From an uncultured Vampirovibrio sp. (GTDB taxonomy: Bacteria; Cyanobacteriota; Vampirovibrionia; Gastranaerophilales; Gastranaerophilaceae), in the NCBI GenBank assembly GCA_910577515.1, contig CAJTLW010000005.1:24166-88165 (forward strand): 64,000 nt of DNA, read 5' to 3'. Numbering within the stretch: the first letter of the stretch is position 1; each line of letters starts with the position of its first letter. A program made the translations under genes and the position numbers. The notes under the pieces were generated by a model that was not told where the DNA came from, did not search any database, and saw only the letters and a program-made list of their open reading frames with translations. Shown in pieces: positions 51,617 through 58,389 of the stretch.

Positions 51617-52477
51617 ATGTTATCAATAATTTTTGCAACCATTTTAAGAATAACCGCAAATTCCGGCCTTAATACCTTACAAAAAGGATTATCAAAAACC
51701 TTTTCGCCCCTGAATACAAATTTTAAAACTTATTTTCTTCTTGCAATATTTAGCATACCGGCTTTTTTAATTTTTTACCCTAAAACCTCATTTGAAACAA
51801 TAATCTGGTCGTTCATAGGAGGGTTTTTTGGCGCACTTGGAAACGCTTTTTTAATTGCTGCCCTAAAATATGGAGAACTTTCAATATTAGGGCCGATAAA
51901 TTCTTATAAAGCAATTGTGGGGCTAGTTTTTGGAATAATTTTAATAAAAGAAATCCCGCATCCTTTTTCTATTTTAGGCATATTTTTAATATTAGCAGGA
52001 AGCTTTTTTATATTTGATACTACAAAAGAAGGTTTCAGCCTTTCATTATTCAAAAGAAAAGATATAATTTATCGCCTTTTAGCTCTCACCTTTAGCGCAA
52101 TTGAGGCTATTTTTATAAAAAAAGTAATACTACTATCCGATATTACAACATCCTTTTTGTTGTGGGTAATTTTTGGCTTTATTTTTTCATTTATCATCTT
52201 AAAAATAAACCGCAAAAAAGCTTTTGAAACCACTTGTTTTAATAAAGAAATTACTCCCTTTATGGCACTCTCTCTCCTTGTTTTTATTATGCAGTATTCA
52301 ACAAATTTTATTTTTGAAAAAATCCCGACTGCAGCTGCACTTTCTTTATTTCAACTTTCAAACATTTTAAATGTATTTTTAGGCTGGAAAATATTTAATG
52401 AAGGTCACCTGTTGAAAAAATTAATTGGCTCCATCATAATGGTTATAGGAACTGTAATTATAATTTTTAACAGATGA
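51617..52477 (+). CDS. EamA/DMT-superfamily transporter
   Basis: A 286-residue, ten-helix membrane protein of the drug/metabolite transporter superfamily. The EamA duplication is visible: PINSYKAIVGLVFGIILIKEIP in the first half and PTAAALSLFQLSNILNVFLGWKIFNEG in the second. The substrate is unknown. I start at the second ATG because the first overlaps the TATAAT box. It overlaps the next gene by four bases. Confidence 0.88.
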   Translation: MLSIIFATILRITANSGLNTLQKGLSKTFSPLNTNFKTYFLLAIFSIPAFLIFYPKTSFETIIWSFIGGFFGALGNAFLIAALKYGELSILGPINSYKAIVGLVFGIILIKEIPHPFSILGIFLILAGSFFIFDTTKEGFSLSLFKRKDIIYRLLALTFSAIEAIFIKKVILLSDITTSFLLWVIFGFIFSFIILKINRKKAFETTCFNKEITPFMALSLLVFIMQYSTNFIFEKIPTAAALSLFQLSNILNVFLGWKIFNEGHLLKKLIGSIIMVIGTVIIIFNR

Positions 52478-52965
52478 AAAACTACAAAACAGGAGAAATA
52501 TATGCTGAATTTCAGCTTAAAAATGAAATTTCAATAATGAATTTCAAACAAAACCATGCAAATATTTTTATATTCAAAAAGTCTCCGGATAAAACCCTTA
52601 TTGAAACCGTTAAAAATTCAAATCCTTTCTTTCAAATTTATACCAAAAACAACATAGTTTTTCTTTTATTAAAGCTAGAAACCATTGATTGGATTGACAT
52701 TCCGTATATTCACCAAGACAATTTGCCCGATATAATAGATGATGAAATTTCAGGATATCTATGTACAATTTATCTTATAGATTTTGTTTCAGGCAAAATT
52801 ATTTTAAAAAAACACACCTGTTTTTCAAACGGTCTCTCAAAAGCATTTTATTATGCACTTTTAGAACAAAAGAAACATTTGCCAAAAAACATTAAAGAAA
52901 AAATAAATTCTATCCGCGCAAGCTTCCACCCAAATGAAATAGCAAGGCTATCTTTGGGTAAATAA
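52474..52965 (+). CDS. Hypothetical protein (163 aa), coupled to the EamA transporter
   Basis: No family recognised. Mixed alpha/beta, soluble; contains the acidic LPDIIDDEISGYLCTIYLIDFVSGKI and a helical end (GLSKAFYYALLEQKKHLPKNIKEKI). Its start overlaps the transporter stop by four bases, so the two are co-translated. It ends two bases from the stop of the convergent abiH gene. Confidence 0.6.
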   Translation: MKNYKTGEIYAEFQLKNEISIMNFKQNHANIFIFKKSPDKTLIETVKNSNPFFQIYTKNNIVFLLLKLETIDWIDIPYIHQDNLPDIIDDEISGYLCTIYLIDFVSGKIILKKHTCFSNGLSKAFYYALLEQKKHLPKNIKEKINSIRASFHPNEIARLSLGK

Positions 52966-52967
52966 TA

Positions 52968-53987
52968 TTATATATTAAAGATTTTTACTTTATCTTTTTC
53001 AACATTTAAAAATGCTGCAAAATTTTTAATACGCTCAATATCATCATCATTGTGAAAACTTATATACCAGTTGATTTTATCAGGATTTTGATGACATTTT
53101 ATAATTTCTAAAAAATAAGGATAGTCAACAAAAGACAAAGAATGCCCAATAACTATTACATTGTTTTTACTTGAAAGTGATTTAAAATATTCCCTGTTTT
53201 TTTCAATAATATTTTTTGTCTTTTTTGCAGCCTTTTCGTAATATTCTTCTATTCTATATGCCGCAGCCTGTGTTGCATCATATCTTGATTGCGATTTCCA
53301 TCTTTTAACATTGTCTGTATTTGAAAAATATCTTAACCTTGCAGGGCTGTTTTTTGGGAGCATTTTAACATTGAAGGTATTTTGCCAATCACTATATAGC
53401 TCGTCTGTATCATATCCATGCCCTAATATTAGAGGTTGTTTTTTATTTCTTCTGTCGCCATGGATATATTTTATACAACCACTGTTAATTCCATAGTGTG
53501 TCTCCAAAAATTCTGTATAATTAAAATTGATGTAATCCGCATGACAATTCAATAAACCCGCCAACGGAAAGTGTTTGTCTTTAATATTCAATTTTTCAAC
53601 CCATCGCCTGAATTTTTTAGGCAGCTCCTTTTCAATAGTTTCAACAGGCATTGTAGTATTTTCAATTGCAAGAAAATAATCGGCTGCAGAAAAATCATCA
53701 TCAAATTCATCTTTGACATCAAACATTTCAAGGCCTGTATCTATGCCATCCAAAATAAAAGCCCTGTCTAAATGGGCAAGACTGTCTTCAAAATTTCCCC
53801 AGATATCGTCTTTAAAAATATAGATTTCAAGACAATCTTTTAAATAACAATAGTTTCCAAGAGATTTTTTAAAATCATAATATGTAGATTTCACCCCATG
53901 GGCTAAATCAAACCCGTTTCCTATAACAAAAAGAGCATCATCTGTAATACTTGAATTAATTTTATTGACATCAATACCTGTAAACAT
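52968..53987 (-). CDS. AbiH-family abortive-infection protein
   Basis: A 339-residue protein of the AbiH family, phage-resistance proteins first described in Lactococcus. Signatures are LFVIGNGFDLAHGVKSTYYDFK near the N-terminus, NFNYTEFLETHYG with IKYIHGD in the middle, and VIVIGHSLSFVDYPYF near the end. The start at MFTGIDVNK is chosen because GGTGGGG lies directly upstream; the longer frame runs into the duplicated tRNA end. It lies next to tRNA-Pro, a typical place for imported defence genes. The mode of action is unknown for the family. Confidence 0.88.
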   Translation of the reverse strand: MFTGIDVNKINSSITDDALFVIGNGFDLAHGVKSTYYDFKKSLGNYCYLKDCLEIYIFKDDIWGNFEDSLAHLDRAFILDGIDTGLEMFDVKDEFDDDFSAADYFLAIENTTMPVETIEKELPKKFRRWVEKLNIKDKHFPLAGLLNCHADYINFNYTEFLETHYGINSGCIKYIHGDRRNKKQPLILGHGYDTDELYSDWQNTFNVKMLPKNSPARLRYFSNTDNVKRWKSQSRYDATQAAAYRIEEYYEKAAKKTKNIIEKNREYFKSLSSKNNVIVIGHSLSFVDYPYFLEIIKCHQNPDKINWYISFHNDDDIERIKNFAAFLNVEKDKVKIFNI

Positions 53988-54007
53988 GCCCCACCCTAAA
54001 ATAAAAT

Positions 54008-54029
54008 TTATATAAAAATTTCGGAACGA
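54008..54029. repeat. 22-bp direct repeat of the tRNA-Pro 3' end (copy 1, att-like)
   Basis: Identical to 54155-54176, which spans the last nine bases of tRNA-Pro and 13 flanking bases. Duplication of a tRNA 3' end is the usual scar of site-specific integration. The segment between the copies is only 125 bp and holds no gene. Confidence 0.7.
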
Positions 54030-54117
54030 TGCCGCTATCGTTGGCAAAGTATGAGCCTTACGAGAGAGGTATGCAGCCAGCTAATTTTTAGCATAAGCGT
54101 AAAAAATTGCGTGCGTG

Positions 54118-54135
54118 CCAGGATGCAATCCTGTC
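54118..54135. repeat. Short palindrome (REP-like), left of tRNA-Pro
   Basis: CAGGATGCAATCCTG-type hairpin. Its reverse complement shares the core GGATTGCATCC with the palindrome at 54283-54300. Confidence 0.4.
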
Positions 54136-54154
54136 TGATAATTGTTAATTTATA

Positions 54155-54167
54155 TTATATAAAAATT

Positions 54168-54176
<9 letters not shown>
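54155..54176. repeat. 22-bp direct repeat overlapping tRNA-Pro (copy 2)
   Basis: Second copy of the 54008-54029 repeat; it includes the 3' end of the tRNA acceptor stem (CGGAACGA on the plus strand). Confidence 0.7.
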
Positions 54177-54241
<65 letters not shown>

Positions 54242-54522
54242 AAATTTACTAAACTATTCAATTATCAATTTTTATAAGTGGTCGGGATTGCATCCCGATA
54301 TTAGAACTTTTGTGAAAAAATTTATAAGCCTCTTGAAAAAACCTGAAATATTCCAAATCATAGAAGCAATAAAGGTTTTCAAAGCGACTTAATATTTCCA
54401 AGAAAAATTATATATAAAAACTCAAAAAAGCGCAAGGATATTTAAATACTTACATTTTAATTGGATATTTTGAGATACTTCTTCTATTTTAAATTTTTCA
54501 CAATTTCAACTTAATTAATTTG
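54242..54522. other. Intergenic region between tRNA-Pro and the structured RNA
   Basis: AT-rich; contains a REP-like palindrome (GTCGGGATTGCATCCCGAT, 54282-54300). I see no convincing gene. A 26-codon frame starting at a GTG (54311) has no ribosome-binding site. Confidence 0.5.
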
Positions 54523-54550
54523 TTGACAATATAATCAAATATGTTATAAT
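54523..54550 (+). promoter_or_regulatory. Strong consensus promoter
   Basis: TTGACA (54523-54528), a 16-base spacer ending in TGT, and TATAAT (54545-54550). Both boxes are perfect consensus, the best promoter in the window. It would start a transcript near 54557. Confidence 0.85.
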
Positions 54551-54556
54551 AAAAAT

Positions 54557-54812
54557 ATGGAACATTGAAAATTTAAGCACAGGGTAAAAGATAGCTCTTT
54601 TCAAAGAACATCAGCAACAATAAAATACGTCAGTTTCGGCTGATAGTTCAACGAAAGGGGGATTGATATTATGAATGAAATCAATCTGAGTTTAATATTA
54701 ATTCTTTTGATTTTGTACTTAATAAAAAATGATACTCACCTAAAATAGATGAGTATCACGTCAATTTCTTACAGAGCTATTGGCTAGTTTGGTAAACTGC
54801 CACCCTGTGTTT
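54557..54812 (+). ncRNA. Highly structured RNA of about 255 nt carrying a small hydrophobic ORF
   Basis: Hand folding gives a closed architecture. P1 pairs AAGCACAGGGT (54575-54585) with ACCCTGTGTTT (54802-54812). P2 pairs ATAGCTCT (54591-54598) with AGAGCTAT (54773-54780). P3 is a local hairpin, GGCtAGTTT/AAACTGCC (54782-54801). Inside P2, GAACATCAGC (54606-54615) pairs with GCTGATaGTTC (54639-54649), GATTGAT/ATCAATC (54661-54667, 54680-54686) holds the start codon in its loop, and TGATACTCA/TGAGTATCA (54730-54738, 54750-54758) spans the stop codon. The exact transcript ends are inferred. No known RNA family is recognised. Confidence 0.6.
54671..54748 (+). CDS. 25-residue hydrophobic peptide, candidate type I toxin
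   Basis: It begins MNEINLS, has an almost unbroken Leu/Ile stretch (residues 6-18) that could span a membrane, and ends with polar KNDTHLK. The ribosome-binding site AAAGGGGG lies nine bases before the ATG. The ATG lies in the loop of a seven-bp hairpin, and the whole ORF is inside an RNA whose ends pair. This is the layout of type I toxin mRNAs such as hok and aapA. No antisense RNA promoter could be assigned with confidence. It could also be a phage holin-like or regulatory peptide. Confidence 0.55.
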   Translation: MNEINLSLILILLILYLIKNDTHLK

Positions 54813-54851
54813 TCATTATAAATCATTTATTAAATTTTTCAAGAGGTTTAA

Positions 54852-55031
54852 ATGGCAGAAAATAATAACCATGGCGGAAAAAGACCCGGTGCAGGGAGAA
54901 AAAAGGGATATAGAAAGCCTGAAAGTGAAAAAGTAAAAACAATTATGTTTGCAAGGCGCGTAACAAATGAAGAATATCAATATTTAGAAAATGCCCTAAA
55001 AGAATTCAGATTACAAAAAACGGTGCTTTAA
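54852..55031 (+). CDS. Small basic protein with a 'GGKRPGAGRKKG' motif (59 aa)
   Basis: A short gene with AAGAGG seven bases before the ATG. The N-terminus has HGGKRPGAGRKKGYRKP, the glycine/basic motif common in small phage and plasmid proteins, where it may contact DNA like an AT-hook. The rest (MFARRVTNEEYQYLENALKEF) looks like a ribbon-helix-helix half. It is probably a small DNA-binding regulator. It lies at the left edge of the prophage-like region on the strand opposite the late genes, and its stop codon lies inside the terminator stem. Confidence 0.7.
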   Translation: MAENNNHGGKRPGAGRKKGYRKPESEKVKTIMFARRVTNEEYQYLENALKEFRLQKTVL

Positions 55032-55050
55032 GATGATAAAGCACCGTTTT
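55017..55050. terminator. Terminator shared by the small basic gene and the phage late operon
   Basis: A perfect 14-bp stem AAAACGGTGCTTTA (55017-55030) with its complement (55037-55050), six-base loop, T tracts on both sides. Confidence 0.88.
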
Positions 55051-55067
55051 CAAGTTTTTCATAAAAA

Positions 55068-55304
55068 TTATCGCTTTCCTATGATATAATCATATATTTT
55101 ATCAATTTTTGAAATTACCGCATCTAATTGTTTTTGCTGGCTTGAACTTTCCGCCTTTGTGGCATAAGTGGCCGCAATATGTTCATCAAATTTGTGCAAG
55201 CGTTCTTCAAGATTTGCAGGGGTTACAAAAATATTATAATTAATAAAAAAGCCCATAATAACAATAATTATAGGGCTATATTTTAAAATGCTTTCTTTAT
55301 CCAT
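55068..55304 (-). CDS. Phage lysis-region membrane protein (one TM helix, coiled coil)
   Basis: A 78-residue protein with one membrane segment (ILKYSPIIIVIMGFFINYNIF, residues 6-26) followed by a soluble helical part. It is the last gene of the late operon, six bases after the amidase gene. Size and position suit a holin or spanin-like accessory, but no family is recognised. Confidence 0.65.
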   Translation of the reverse strand: MDKESILKYSPIIIVIMGFFINYNIFVTPANLEERLHKFDEHIAATYATKAESSSQQKQLDAVISKIDKIYDYIIGKR

Positions 55305-55309
55305 TATTT

Positions 55310-55813
55310 TTAAACCCTCTCAAAATACCACTTAATTTTCCCTCGGATGAAATCCCCAACCTGATTTGGTGCAAGGTTTGGTTCATACGGGATAAAATTA
55401 ATATCAATTTTTCCGGCACTTTCTGTTTTTGGATTTTGCTTGCCAAATTCATAATGGGTTAAAACCGTTGCAGGGCTTATCACAATTGCATATTTTTTGC
55501 AAAGTTCTGCAGCAAGTTTAAACATTCTTTCAAATTGAATTTTTTGAAGCGGGTATTTGCCTTGGTTTGAAGCACATTTGAAGCCTGAATTGCCACATAA
55601 AGCAATCCCTATTGAACCTGTGTTTCCACCCCCTGTGTGCGCTGCATATTTGCCGTCATAGCAATTCAAATTATCTTCAGGCTTACAAACCCCGGGTCTG
55701 ACATTAGCAGTATTATGCTGCTTATCATACTCTATTAAATAATGATAATGCGCTTTCTCGCCTTCGTTTGGAACGTAAACCCCTGCCGTCCAGTGTAATA
55801 TAATTCTTTTCAT
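55310..55813 (-). CDS. Phage endolysin, N-acetylmuramoyl-L-alanine amidase (Amidase_2)
   Basis: A 167-residue zinc amidase that cuts peptidoglycan. Zinc ligands and core motifs are visible: ILHWTAG at the N-terminus, YAAHTGGGNTGSIGIALCG, and VLTHYEFG...SAGKIDINF. The start MKRIILHW overlaps the stop of the gene before it (TAATG); the open frame runs six codons further up. There is no signal peptide, so release would need a holin. Confidence 0.92.
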   Translation of the reverse strand: MKRIILHWTAGVYVPNEGEKAHYHYLIEYDKQHNTANVRPGVCKPEDNLNCYDGKYAAHTGGGNTGSIGIALCGNSGFKCASNQGKYPLQKIQFERMFKLAAELCKKYAIVISPATVLTHYEFGKQNPKTESAGKIDINFIPYEPNLAPNQVGDFIRGKIKWYFERV

Positions 55814-56082
55814 TATATCCCACACCCCCATTCGCTGGTTTTAGCCCGTTGAACTGCTTTTTCAATCAAGCTATCTGCCAGTTTTATCAGGGTTTCGCGG
55901 AAAAAAGGAATAATAGGTTTTAGATAAATCGGAAGCTTCGATAACAAAAAATCAATTGCAAGCTCCTTTTTAGCAGCGCCCGTGCCGGAACCGAGCAAAT
56001 CCTCTGCATAATTAACAGCTTTTTGTGCCAGTTTTTTAAAGCATACATTTGCTTTTTTGATAATAATTTCTTTAAATTTCAT
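55813..56082 (-). CDS. Hypothetical phage lysis-cassette protein (holin-associated?)
   Basis: An 89-residue basic amphipathic protein including NYAEDLLGSGTGAAKKELAIDFLLSKLP, which recalls phage proteins of the holin_LLH type, although the N-terminal membrane helix of that family is absent. Overlaps the amidase gene by one base. Function uncertain. Confidence 0.5.
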   Translation of the reverse strand: MKFKEIIIKKANVCFKKLAQKAVNYAEDLLGSGTGAAKKELAIDFLLSKLPIYLKPIIPFFRETLIKLADSLIEKAVQRAKTSEWGCGI

Positions 56083-56106
56083 AATTCCTAAATCCTTTCA
56101 TTTTTA

Positions 56107-56310
56107 TGCTAAAATAAAACCGTTAAATTTTTAGGCAGGTTTTAGGCAGGGAAACAACCCACCATCTAAAAATTAATGTTGCTTATGTGTTTTGCAGCAT
56201 TTAAAAAAATTAAACAACACTGACCCGTAAATCTCGTACATCGGCGGGCAGGCTACAATAAAGAAGGTAGCAAACAAAATATGGGGGCTATTTTCTTTAG
56301 CCCCCTTTTT
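56107..56310 (+). ncRNA. Candidate structured small RNA on the strand opposite the late operon
   Basis: The 214-bp gap between late genes holds a run of hairpins: AATTTTTAG/CTAAAAATT (56126-56134, 56166-56174), AATGTTGC/GCAGCATT (56175-56182, 56194-56201, one G-T), CCCG/CGGG (56224-56227, 56245-56248) and GCTAC/GTAGC (56252-56256, 56267-56271). They end in a GC-rich terminator, GGGGGCTA/TAGCCCCC (56283-56290, 56298-56305), followed by TTTTT on the plus strand. An extended -10, TGcTAAAAT (56107-56115), lies at the start. TTTTAGGCAGG is repeated directly at 56129-56150. Confidence 0.4.
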
Positions 56311-56647
56311 CAAGTTCTTTTAATTCATCTCTCAACCCTTGAGCTTCCTGCTCAAGCTCTGCAAGTATATCAGCTTCCCCTGCTCGAAGAGGGCGGATTG
56401 TTTTATTATCTAATTCCACAAGCTTTATCTTAATTTCAGCTATTCTTTGCTGCTTTTGGGTTTTAATAGCTTCCATCTTAAGTTCGGCTTTGGTTTTTGG
56501 AATAATTTTATCCGGTGCTTCAAATTTATAATCTTGAATATTTTGTGCAATTTCTTCAGATATTGCGATATTCAAGATATCAGCATCCAAATACTTAGCT
56601 TCTGTTGCATCTAATATTTCATTATTTTTAATATGTGCATAAAACAT
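56297..56647 (-). CDS. Tail-fibre-assembly-like protein (short paralogue)
   Basis: A 116-residue protein. The C-terminal half, QQRIAEIKIKLVELDNKTIRPLRAGEADILAELE, is a coiled-coil segment typical of phage proteins encoded directly after tail fibres. It closely matches the end of the 219-residue protein at 57148-57807 (QARIAEIKAELIEIDNASQRS...). It follows receptor-binding cassette 3 by two bases. Probably a fibre chaperone or distal-tip accessory. Confidence 0.6.
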   Translation of the reverse strand: MFYAHIKNNEILDATEAKYLDADILNIAISEEIAQNIQDYKFEAPDKIIPKTKAELKMEAIKTQKQQRIAEIKIKLVELDNKTIRPLRAGEADILAELEQEAQGLRDELKELEKGG

Positions 56648-56649
56648 AA

Positions 56650-57155
56650 TTAATTTACCTTTCTATAAGCATGAACGTTTAAAGATACTATGTTTAAGGT
56701 AGCAGAGCCGACCAGTTTTCTCAATTTGAACCGAACAAATCGACTTGAGTTATCAACTACTAAATTAATAAATGATTGGGAGCCAACCGTAGTGGTGCCA
56801 GTGGTAGTCCCTCCTATATCCATAAATAGCTCACCGTAAAAAGTGGTAGTAATCTCAGCCCCCCAATATGTTCCTGCAGAGCCACTAATTTGCTGATAAT
56901 ATGATATTTGTACTTCATACTGAGCATTTGGGTCGTTATCTGATGGTAAATAATCAGATAAATCAATGGTATACACACCCGCTGCAGTAGTGGAACTTAG
57001 TTTTAAATATTTGTTAATCCACTTTGATTTATTTGCTTTTGCAGTATTTAAATCCTCTGTTTCTTTCTCAAGTTTTTCAATGTCCGGCTTAATATTGTAG
57101 GGGTTAGATTTTACCCCTCCCCCCCGATTTGGGCGGTTTGTGTGTTATTATCCAT
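56650..57155 (-). CDS. Tail-fibre tip cassette 3, out of frame at a G-tract
   Basis: Translation from the ATG at 57155 (AGGGGG six bases upstream) gives MDNNTQTAQIGGEG and then a stop. After the tract (seven G, A, four G; 57114-57125) the coding region lies in another frame: VKSNPYNIKPDIEKLEKE...KWINKYLKLSSTTAAGVYTIDLSDYLP, and it runs to 56650. One extra G in the run of seven would join the parts into a 168-residue protein without a stop. The NPYNI start resembles cassettes 1 and 2. Either slippage controls expression or this is a simple frameshift or an assembly error. Confidence 0.6.
57114..57125 (-). repeat. Homopolymeric G tract (G7-A-G4)
   Basis: On the minus strand, AAACCGCCCAAATCG leads into seven G, an A and four G. 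The preceding 15 bases are identical to those before the G12 tract at 58913-58924. Confidence 0.9.
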
Positions 57156-57807
57156 TAGCTTCCCCCTCCATCATTAGCAGTAAAGAGTTTTCCAGTTCTT
57201 GCAGCTCTTCTCTTAAGGCTCCTGCTTGGTTTTCAAACTCTGTAAGTTTATAAACATCATCCGGGTTTGGAGCTTCATTATTTAAAATGCAAAGGCTTAT
57301 AGCCCTTGAGCTTCTTTGCGAAGCATTGTCAATTTCAATAAGCTCCGCCTTAATTTCAGCAATTCTTGCCTGTTCTTGTGCCCGCATATCAGCTATCTTT
57401 ATTTCCTCTGCCGTCTTTTTAACCACTTTACCGTTTTTAATTTTAAAGTAGTTCGGATTTTGTTGAATAAGTTCAGCCATCTCATTTGTTACAAGATATC
57501 CTTCCTCGATTTCACCCAATTGTTTGATATCTTGAATAATAAAAACGCCTTGATTTTCATTTGCAACCTTGAAATCCTTACGATAATCAGGTTTAATGAG
57601 CCATTTTTTGTTTTCAATATCAAATACAAGGGCTTCATTGTCTTTTAATTCAGGGGGTTCAATGGTTGTAGCATAAGCAGGAACTAAAGGTACAGGATGC
57701 CCTTTAAGTTTTGTTTCTTCTGGGTCAAGGTCTGCCATTGTTGAAAAAGTAAATTCTTTTGTGTCTTTATCATAATGATAAATTCTTATATCTATAGTTT
57801 CAGTCAT
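57148..57807 (-). CDS. Tail-fibre-assembly-like protein
   Basis: A 219-residue protein with an N-terminal domain containing IRIYHYDKDTKEFTFSTMADLDPEE...HPVPLVPAYATTIEPPEL, the form seen in phage tail-fibre-assembly proteins. A C-terminal coiled coil, RIAEIKAELIEIDNASQRSSR, matches the shorter paralogue at 56297-56647. It follows cassette 2, and its last codons overlap the start of cassette 3. It probably helps fold or attach the fibre tips. Confidence 0.7.
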   Translation of the reverse strand: MTETIDIRIYHYDKDTKEFTFSTMADLDPEETKLKGHPVPLVPAYATTIEPPELKDNEALVFDIENKKWLIKPDYRKDFKVANENQGVFIIQDIKQLGEIEEGYLVTNEMAELIQQNPNYFKIKNGKVVKKTAEEIKIADMRAQEQARIAEIKAELIEIDNASQRSSRAISLCILNNEAPNPDDVYKLTEFENQAGALREELQELENSLLLMMEGEANG

Positions 57808-57846
57808 TTATATTTCTCCTTTATTTGTTTTAATTATTTATTTTGC

Positions 57847-58371
57847 TTACCTGTAGCGGGTTTTAACCCTGCATTTAATTGAAGGTGGGCGAACTGTTGC
57901 ATTATCTTGATATATTGGGTTTGACCTAGATGCATTAAAACTAAATCCACTGTACAGACCACCGTGGAAAGCATTTTGGTCAGATTGTGCCCCACCAATT
58001 CGCTCAAATGCTCCTTCGCATTCACCAGTAACTTGATAAGGGACTGGTTTCACTTCTCCCCTAATGTTTGGCAAGGTCGCCTCTAAATATCCAAGCTTGC
58101 CGTCAGAGCTTCCCCAAATGCTCCTATTTCTGTAATCAGGAGCATAAAAATAGCCTTCGGGCGGTGCTTCAGCACCTTCAGGTGTATAATTATATCCATA
58201 TTCTTTGAATAATAAAGGGTAGGTTTCAATCTTAACCAAAGCCCCTTCAAGCCAGATTTCATTTTTCTTAAGAACGCATTCGCTTTTTGTAAAGCAAAAA
58301 ATCGGACTTCCGATATTTGAAAGATTTGAATTGCTTTGATTATTATATGGATTTGTTGTTAAATCTGTCAT
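57847..58371 (-). CDS. Tail-fibre tip / tail-collar-like cassette 2
   Basis: A 174-residue protein with its own ribosome-binding site (AAGGAAAAAATT). It starts LTTNPYNNQSNSN and has a tail-collar-type body, IWLEGALVKIETYPLLFKEYG, then FYAPDYRNRSIWGSSDGKLGYLEATLPNIRG. The end, NPIYQDNATVRPPSIKCRVKTRYR by composition, is close to that of cassette 1. It is likely a receptor-binding or tip module for the prophage tail. Unlike cassettes 1 and 3, it is in frame with its own start. Confidence 0.75.
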   Translation of the reverse strand: MTDLTTNPYNNQSNSNLSNIGSPIFCFTKSECVLKKNEIWLEGALVKIETYPLLFKEYGYNYTPEGAEAPPEGYFYAPDYRNRSIWGSSDGKLGYLEATLPNIRGEVKPVPYQVTGECEGAFERIGGAQSDQNAFHGGLYSGFSFNASRSNPIYQDNATVRPPSIKCRVKTRYR

Positions 58372-58389
58372 AATTTTTTCCTTTAAATT

